The translations under genes and the position numbers were made by a program. 64,000 nucleotides of DNA. It comes from Rhyzopertha dominica. Its lineage: Eukaryota > Arthropoda > Insecta > Coleoptera > Bostrichidae. The stretch lies in NCBI GenBank assembly GCA_025024175.1, contig QCXZ01000137.1:73036680-73100679 (forward strand). Direction: 5' to 3'. This document shows positions 58,711 to 64,000 of the stretch, piece after piece; within the stretch, counting starts at the first letter, position 1, and each line of letters starts with the position of its first letter. The notes under the pieces were generated by a model. It had not been told where the DNA came from. It searched no databases and saw nothing but the letters and a program-made list of their open reading frames with translations.

Positions 58711-59760
58711 TCATAAGATAAAAAAACTTTGAAACGGAATTGACCTACTAATCGTCGTAATAATACTTTCTAAAGTTCTTTGTAGCATATTTGCAGGTGA
58801 GTTCTGAATTTCTACCCTGATTCGTCCTTTCATATCTTCTGCATTTTGTGGCCGATGAGCATAAATACGCTTTTTCAGATATCCCCACAGCAAAATATCA
58901 AGCGGCGTCAGATCAGAGGAACGTGCTGGGCATTCTATCGCTCCGCGCCTACCAATCCGTGTGTCTAAAAATATCGCATCCAAATATCCACGAACTTGGA
59001 CTGCAAAAATGGGGCGTTGCACCATCTTGCTGAAACCATATCTATTCAGAAGGACGCGCAGCATTTTCACGATTAGGAAACAGGCGAATAGTTCTGGTAT
59101 AATGAGTTCGCGCAAGAGCAAATGCTTGACCGCATTCAAATTTCCATCCATGAAAAACGGCCCAATAATGTGCTCACCGATAATACCACACCAGACATTC
59201 ACTTTCTGCAATTATGTCTATTCACATTACCATTGAGGTAAAAGGTTACTTCATCAGAAAACATAATCTAATTTAAAATGTTTCTATCTTCATCTATCAT
59301 GTTCATAGCAGTTTCGCAAAATTCTATCCTACGATCGAAGTCATCTTCGCTCAGTTCTTGTAATAAGTGAAGTATTGAGAAAACTTCTCTTTTTCTAATA
59401 TTTTCTGATCAGATCTTCTCCTAATATGGTGAGTGAGAGCACGCTGTTGTAGGGAACACTTGGGATTCTCTAGCACATCTAAAAGGACATTCAAGCTACT
59501 TTCCTCACTCGTAGCAACCTTTGGACGATTTTTAATAACGGTAGTTTCGGCAAAACTTTGCAATGTTTTAATAACTGTTGTTCTGGCAATTGGTTCACGA
59601 TCTTGATGAATTGCATCGTATAGTGCAACTACTCCAGAATAAATTCGTCTTCTATCTCCATAACCAATCATCATCAAAATTTTGATGCGATCATGTTCAG
59701 TTAGCTGAGGCGTTGCGATTGCAAATAAGAAATGAATGAAAATTATCACCAGTCACGAGG
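58711..59760 (-). pseudogene. Tc3-like transposase, near full length but broken
   Basis: N-terminal frame 59749-59351: LTEHDRIKILMMIGYGDRRR, PIARTTVIKTLQSFAETTVIKNRPKV (helix-turn-helix domain), SLQQRALTHHIRRRSDQKI. A broken stretch follows with CFLMK.PFTSMVM and VFSDEVTFYLNGNVNRHN in shifted frames (first catalytic aspartate). Frame 59211-58711 gives VNVWCGIIGEHIIGPFFMDG, a frameshifted WFQQDGATPHF (second aspartate), then IGRRGAIECPARSSDLTPLDILLWGYLKKRIY (third catalytic region). Terminal repeats were not found. Sequence at 59817-59860 upstream recurs at 31.38 kb. Confidence 0.8.
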
Positions 59761-60587
59761 AAAATGGAGAGACCTGGAAAAAATATACTTTTCAATGGTG
59801 TGCATTTAAACCCGCTTTCCATTAAAAAAATGCAGTTTGCGTCCATATCTCGGAAACGAGAACTGACACAGAGTTGAAAAAAATTCCATGAAATGCTCTT
59901 TAATTGCCCATAGGCCCGTGCACAACTTCAGAAACATCGGTCGGGCGGAACCAGAAATATCCTGCTGGTGCCATACATTGCAGCGACTCTGTATATATTT
60001 TTTGTTCAACAAAATTGCCATTAGCAGCAGTGTCAAGTATTTGTATAACATACTACATAAGTGTTTAAAAATTTGGTCTGTAATACATGTATAATACAAT
60101 TAAATAAATTAGTTAAACTAAACAAGGTACTATTGGATGTATGGTTTGTTTGATGTTTTTATTACTACTTCAAAAAGTTGTTTAAATTCTTTATTGAATT
60201 AGCAATGATTACTTGTAGTACATTGTGCTATGTATTTTTTTTTGTCAAGAAGAGTGTTCGCTCAGTTTGAATTATTTTGTACTGACATTTATAATAATTT
60301 TGGCGAATTTAAGATTGTGCAGAATTGTATGATTATCGTTATAGAGTAGATGTACCGAAATCGTATACGTTTATAAAATCGTTTCAAATAGCGGGGCCTT
60401 TTATACTACTGTTTAAAACATCTCCGGTATTCGGTTTATTTTATCAGTGCCTAATGATTATTCATTATGTTGTTGAGTTGTTAATTGAAATGAGGTAGAC
60501 GAGTGAGGAGGCACTGCGAAGATAATTACTTTGGTATTATAATGTAATTTAAACAGTCGGGGAATATTATGAAAAAATTTAGAAGTA
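59761..60587. other. Transposon 5' flank, then unrecognised AT-rich DNA
   Basis: The part up to about 60000 is probably the 5' non-coding region of the transposase element on its left. From there on nothing is recognised. Confidence 0.35.
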
Positions 60588-60779
60588 AGAATTTAGGATG
60601 GCAATGCCATCTGTCAGCATTACACTGACATGATGAGAAAGCCACCTAGCTGCCTTAACCAGTTCTATGCCGTGTTGTCTACACTAGACCTAAACTGCAC
60701 TGATGAGCTGTAATGACATCGAAATAGTACTATCTGCAATTGGTTGAGGTGTAGACAGCACAGCATAGACATGCATTTT
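60588..60779 (+). mobile_element. Hammerhead-family short retroelement, copy 1 (best preserved)
   Basis: A 192-bp insertion lies between 13-bp direct repeats AAATTTAGAAGTA (60575-60587 and 60780-60792). Its 5' third holds a near-palindrome GATGGCAATGCCATC and a TGTCAG/CTGACA hairpin. Its 3' two thirds form a hammerhead ribozyme fold. The 3' end is ACATGCATTTT. There is no open frame, so it is non-autonomous. Related copies lie at 8.9 kb and 19.5 kb; their 5' ends differ while the 3' ends agree, as expected for reverse-transcribed, 5'-truncated copies. Confidence 0.8.
60664..60769 (+). ncRNA. Type I hammerhead ribozyme
   Basis: All conserved core parts are present: CTGATGA (60700-60706), GAAA (60721-60724) and the cleavage-site TC (60733-60734). 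Stem II (60707-60720) pairs G-C, one mismatch, TGT/ACA around AATG. Stem III is a short AUA/UAU pairing capped by GUAC, as is usual for short-stem-III retroelement hammerheads. Stem I starts with TGCA/TGCA next to the core, has an internal loop that itself contains ACC/GGT, and continues as a long outer helix (60664-60684 with 60749-60769) with one mismatch and one G-T wobble in 21 positions. The predicted cut lies between 60734 and 60735. Biochemical activity is inferred from the fold. Confidence 0.85.
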
Positions 60780-60792
60780 AAATTTAGAAGTA

Positions 60793-61621
60793 TTTTAAAG
60801 AAACTTGTACCTAGACCTTTTTCTAATTAGATTGTGAAAATTACACCTTGATGTGCTGCATACCCTGAAACTGGCCTATTCAAGGTGCGTGGTTACATAT
60901 ATTGCATACTATAGGCAGAAATATATCTTACTAAAGTGCCCTTCTATTTCCACTCACAAAAAAAATATTATATTATCATCGGATGCCCAGATTTAAACTT
61001 GTTTGTGCCATCTCGTGGTGAACCGAACTCTGAAAGGAACAAATTTAACACGATTTGTTGGACAGACTTGGCGTTATTTTGCCGCTTCATAAGGAAGTAG
61101 TTGTTTCGAACACTTCTACGAGCGTCGGGCTTCAGAATTGGAGATATCTCAGTCGAGTGCCAAACTTGCGCTGCAATTGCAAAGTGAAATAGATTCTTAG
61201 CACCCTATTGCTCCAGAGTACACACAAGTGTAAGTGCTTGCAGCATCTCCTGTCACACTGGGGGTGTGGAAGTGAAAGGAGCTAATTTGAGATTTTCCAC
61301 TTTAAATCGAGCTACTATGGAGCTGCATCGTCGTGTTGCGGTGAATATGAACGGAATGGCGTGTGTCGAGAAATTAGAGCAAGTAGAGCTCGGGGATATC
61401 GATTGACATTTAGGCAAAAATGTCTTGCGATCTGCACAATCAAATAGAGACAACGTGCCAAGGAGTAAAAAGCGAACCGATGTAAGTAATTCTTTGATGA
61501 TTGAGTCGAGAACGATATTTAAAAGTGAACTACTATTAATATTTTTGAATAATGAATAGTAGAGTTTTTTGGAAGTTATTAAATAATAATAATAAAACAC
61601 TACACTACAATAACAGTACAT
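60793..61621. other. Unrecognised DNA between ribozyme element and PLE
   Basis: Nothing is recognised. A short AAT run (61582-61593) precedes the PLE coding region. Confidence 0.35.
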
Positions 61622-62407
61622 AATAAAAGTAATATTTCATTATCAAAAACTGAACTTGGTCTGTTAAAACACGGCTTAAAACATATAGTAAAACCAAAAC
61701 TATTTCCTTTAGAAGACATAATTAGTGATATTGAAAACGTGATTGTAAATTTCAGTGAAGGAAATAAATCAGAAGTGAGAAGAAAAAGCAAAAAAATTTT
61801 AGAGAAGGAAATACATGAAAAATATCAAAGGCAATGTGCAGTTCCTTCACAGACAAAGGTTTTAAATATTTTAAAAGGTAAGAGTTGTTTTTATGTAAAA
61901 TCTGACAAGGGAAATTCCATACTTATTATAAAAAAAGATGACTATTTCAATGACGTTACTTCTATGTTAGAAACCGGCCCGTACGATATAACAAGCAAAA
62001 ATCCATTAAAATTTTTTATGGAAGATGTTAATGATACCTTGGACAGTTGGAGTTTATTAGTAAATAGTAATCTTAAATACAAGTTAAAAATAAAAAATCC
62101 GTTGATATCAAAAATACCAAAAATTCATAAGCCAGGTAATAAGTATCGCCTCATAGTCTCAAACGTAAACTCTCCAAATTACCAATTAGCAAAGTGGTTG
62201 GTTAATGAATTCAGTAAATCAACGTTAAGTATTGACTGTTCGATCAAAAATTCCCTAGATTTAATAAATAGATTAAAAGATTTTGATATTAAACCTAATA
62301 ACAGACTAATATCTTTTGATGACGAATCATTGTTCAATAGCGTACCACTACTTCAAGCTTTAGAATTTTTGGAAGATTTTCTTGAACAAAATAAACTCGA
62401 TAGATAG
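61622..62407 (+). pseudogene. PLE N-terminal and RT fingers/palm part
   Basis: The frame is open from before 61622 without an early ATG: ISLSKTELGLLKHGLKHIVKPK, then SKKILEKEIHEKYQ, CFYVKSDKGNSILIIKKDDYFND (the KSDKGN block), ISKIPKIHKPGNKYRLIVSNVNSPNYQLAKWL (PKIHK motif) and NNRLISFDDESLFNSVP (motif A; the family usually has SFDV.SLF.SVP). It ends at a TAG after NKLDR because of a frameshift. Confidence 0.85.
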
Positions 62408-62625
62408 AGTCATTGACGAATACTTGAAGCTAACAAAACTGTGCATCGAACAAAACGCATTTGTATTTAATCAAAAATTTTATAAACAAAAGTTTGGATT
62501 GGCAATGGGAAACCCTCTTTCACCTTTCTTAGCTAACCTTTTCTTAAACTACTTTGAAAATAATGGTGGTATAGACATGTAGACGATATTACTGCGATTT
62601 CTAGATTTTAAAATATCAAGAAAGG
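62382..62625 (+). pseudogene. PLE RT motif B and active-site remnant
   Basis: In a second frame: RVIDEYLKLTKLCIEQNAFVFNQKFYKQKFGLAMGNPLSPFLANLFLNYFEN (motif B, canonical), then a stop at 62580-62582. In a third frame directly overlapping, WYRHVDDITAISR supplies the active site with histidine in place of the usual tyrosine of YVDD. The family normally has more residues between FEN and WYR, so a small deletion is likely here. Confidence 0.8.
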
Positions 62626-62636
62626 ATGATAGAATC

Positions 62637-63359
62637 ATGTTTAATATTTACAGAAAACCGACACATACAGATAATTACATCAAAAACAATTCTTGTACGC
62701 CATTCAAGTACACAATGTCCGTCTTTAATAGTTTGATACATAGATTACTAAATGTTCCATTATCTACAGAAAATTACAGAAATGAACTATCATATATTAA
62801 TAATTTAGCCAACACAAACGGATACAAAAAAAAATTTAAATTAAATTTGCAATCTCACACGCATCTTAGCCCTGAAAAAGAAACCATATTCCATAGAAAA
62901 TTTACATACCATCCTTCAACAGAACACAAATTTCAAAATTTATCTTCTAAATTTAATATTAATATTGCTTTTGGGAACAACTACACATTAAGAAACTTAT
63001 TAGGCAACACCCTTGATAAAGAAGACCCGTTAAATAAATCCGGAATTTATAAAATTAAATGCTGTAACTGCCCAAAAAAGTACATTGGCCAAACAAAACG
63101 TAATCCAAATATTAGATTCAAAAAGCATATGTACCACGTAAACAATAGAATTGGAGAAAAATCTGCACTAGCACTGCATAATATTGAAACAGGTCACAAA
63201 TTTAATATAGCCAATGTGAAGAATATAAGAACATCGACACGCGCCAACTTGAACCCGTTAGAGGCCATTTACATGAAACGCAATTCTAGCCATCTGTTAA
63301 ATACGGATCTCACACCCTTAAATAATCCACTTGTAGCAATAGTAAAGTCAAAAATATGA
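62637..63359 (+). CDS. PLE C-terminal part with intact GIY-YIG endonuclease (partial)
   Basis: A 240-codon open frame. Residues 1-60 are the RT-distal region (IYRKPTHTDNYI, FNSLIHRLLNVPLS). Residues 136-210 are the GIY-YIG nuclease: GIYKIKC (136-142), CCNCPKKYIGQT with its CxxC-like cysteines (142-153), R160 in NIRFKKH, LALHNIETGHKF (178-189) and the metal-binding E209 in NPLEAIY. All hallmark residues are present. In PLEs this nuclease nicks target DNA to prime reverse transcription. The ATG at 62637 is an internal methionine; in the intact element this would be the end of one long polyprotein. Confidence 0.85.
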   Translation: MFNIYRKPTHTDNYIKNNSCTPFKYTMSVFNSLIHRLLNVPLSTENYRNELSYINNLANTNGYKKKFKLNLQSHTHLSPEKETIFHRKFTYHPSTEHKFQNLSSKFNINIAFGNNYTLRNLLGNTLDKEDPLNKSGIYKIKCCNCPKKYIGQTKRNPNIRFKKHMYHVNNRIGEKSALALHNIETGHKFNIANVKNIRTSTRANLNPLEAIYMKRNSSHLLNTDLTPLNNPLVAIVKSKI

Positions 63360-64000
63360 TTTAAATAAATTCTTTTCCCACACCACGCAACTGTGTATCA
63401 TTGTTTGCCATATGTCAAAATGTCTTTTAGTGTTTTAATTTAGTTAGCGGTTGAAATGCTGGCATTTGGATTTGCCAAAAAGAAAAATTGGAAGTAGGAT
63501 AAAAACAAGTGTTTCATTATTAATATATTTGAAGTAAAGTAAAGTGAAGTAAGTTGAAGGAATAAATTGCATATTATCTTTGTCTGGATATCTCTAATAA
63601 TATTTGTAATGTTCACACAGTATTGTTTATATATAAAACGCAAATATCCGCGACTGATGCAATAAGCGTCTTCATAATAATTTGAGGATGTTTATATTAT
63701 GAATATACAAGTGCCTATTAGCTGAATGCTTTAAAAATAAACGGGAGTTCAAAAGCTGTGACCAGGTACTTCACTGGTAATCTGGGTAGTTTACATAATA
63801 TAATTAAAATTGGTAATAATTGAATACTTGATGACTATAGATTCATTAATGAATTTAACACGCACTTCAGTATGTGGCTGACTGAAATAACACATGAAAC
63901 GCTAAAAATCCTACTCCCAAGGTAAACACTAAATCGCTTTGTTTCGGAAATCTTTAAAGTGCATTGTAAATATGCTTAACCTAAAACAATACAACGTAGT
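63360..64000. other. AT-rich DNA after the PLE
   Basis: No gene is recognised. The first part is probably the PLE 3' non-coding region. Confidence 0.35.

Larger units (their letters stand above)
61622..63359 (+). mobile_element. Penelope-like element with RT and GIY-YIG endonuclease
   Basis: The forward coding region goes from the PLE N-terminus (61622) through RT to an intact GIY-YIG domain with stop at 63357-63359. It is broken by a frameshift near 62.40 kb, a small deletion near 62.56 kb around the active site, and a stop near 62.58 kb. No terminal repeats were identified, so the ends are the coding limits only. Of the PLEs in this window it is the only one with a recognisable endonuclease. 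Confidence 0.88.

Noticed and set aside
1..64000. CRISPR arrays, rRNA, tRNA genes or bacterial operons
   Set aside because: No regularly spaced repeats, rRNA signatures, tRNA cloverleaves or compact gene strings were seen; the composition and element types are those of an animal nuclear genome.

Overview
The window looks like AT-rich intergenic or intronic DNA from an arthropod nuclear genome, most likely an insect. A beetle would fit, but the sequence does not fix the order. No host gene is visible with confidence. No operons, bacterial signals, CRISPR arrays, rRNA or convincing tRNA genes were seen. Nearly everything recognisable is transposable-element DNA in different states of decay: non-LTR retrotransposons (jockey/CR1-like and RTE-like), Penelope-like elements (PLEs), Tc1/mariner-superfamily DNA transposons, and a short retroelement family that carries a hammerhead ribozyme.

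Layout. 1-8.3 kb: mostly unrecognised DNA, with a coding-like remnant at 1.42-1.67 kb, a reverse LINE remnant at 2.64-3.80 kb, a forward RTE-like LINE at 5.2-6.5 kb and a possible solo LTR at 7.6-8.1 kb. 8.3-10.5 kb: a forward jockey-like LINE split by a 161-bp insertion of the ribozyme family. 11.6-14.7 kb: two reverse LINE remnants and a long (AAT)n tract that is the 3' tail of the second. 16.46-17.78 kb: a complete mariner with perfect 32-bp inverted repeats and an uninterrupted 352-aa D,D34D transposase. 18.4-20.9 kb: a reverse LINE 3' portion, a second ribozyme copy and an inverted copy of the LINE end. 20.9-29.3 kb: little that is recognisable except a PLE RT fragment at 25.8-26.2 kb and a double palindrome at 24.27-24.30 kb. 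29.3-33.5 kb: reverse PLE and RTE-like remnants, then a 1.66-kb palindromic Tc1-like element. 34.7-42.3 kb: two related reverse PLEs around a reverse LINE (38.9-40.9 kb). 44.5-45.95 kb: a 5'-truncated LINE with a long open RT frame. 49.0-51.0 and 54.7-55.9 kb: further LINE remnants. 56.55-59.8 kb: a cluster of relatives with DUF4817/Tc3-like transposases, one with about 53-bp inverted repeats. 60.59-60.78 kb: the best hammerhead copy, with target-site duplications. 61.6-63.4 kb: a forward PLE with a well-preserved GIY-YIG endonuclease.

How the parts relate. Mariner is the only element that looks complete enough to encode its own movement. The hammerhead family has no coding capacity and would depend on a retroelement machinery; PLEs are candidates because ribozymes of this class are known from PLEs and retrozymes, but this window does not prove the partnership. 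The palindromic Tc1 element keeps both ends and a TA duplication but no usable transposase. Frame and domain calls were made by eye from the translated sequence; boundaries given without a terminal repeat or target duplication are approximate.
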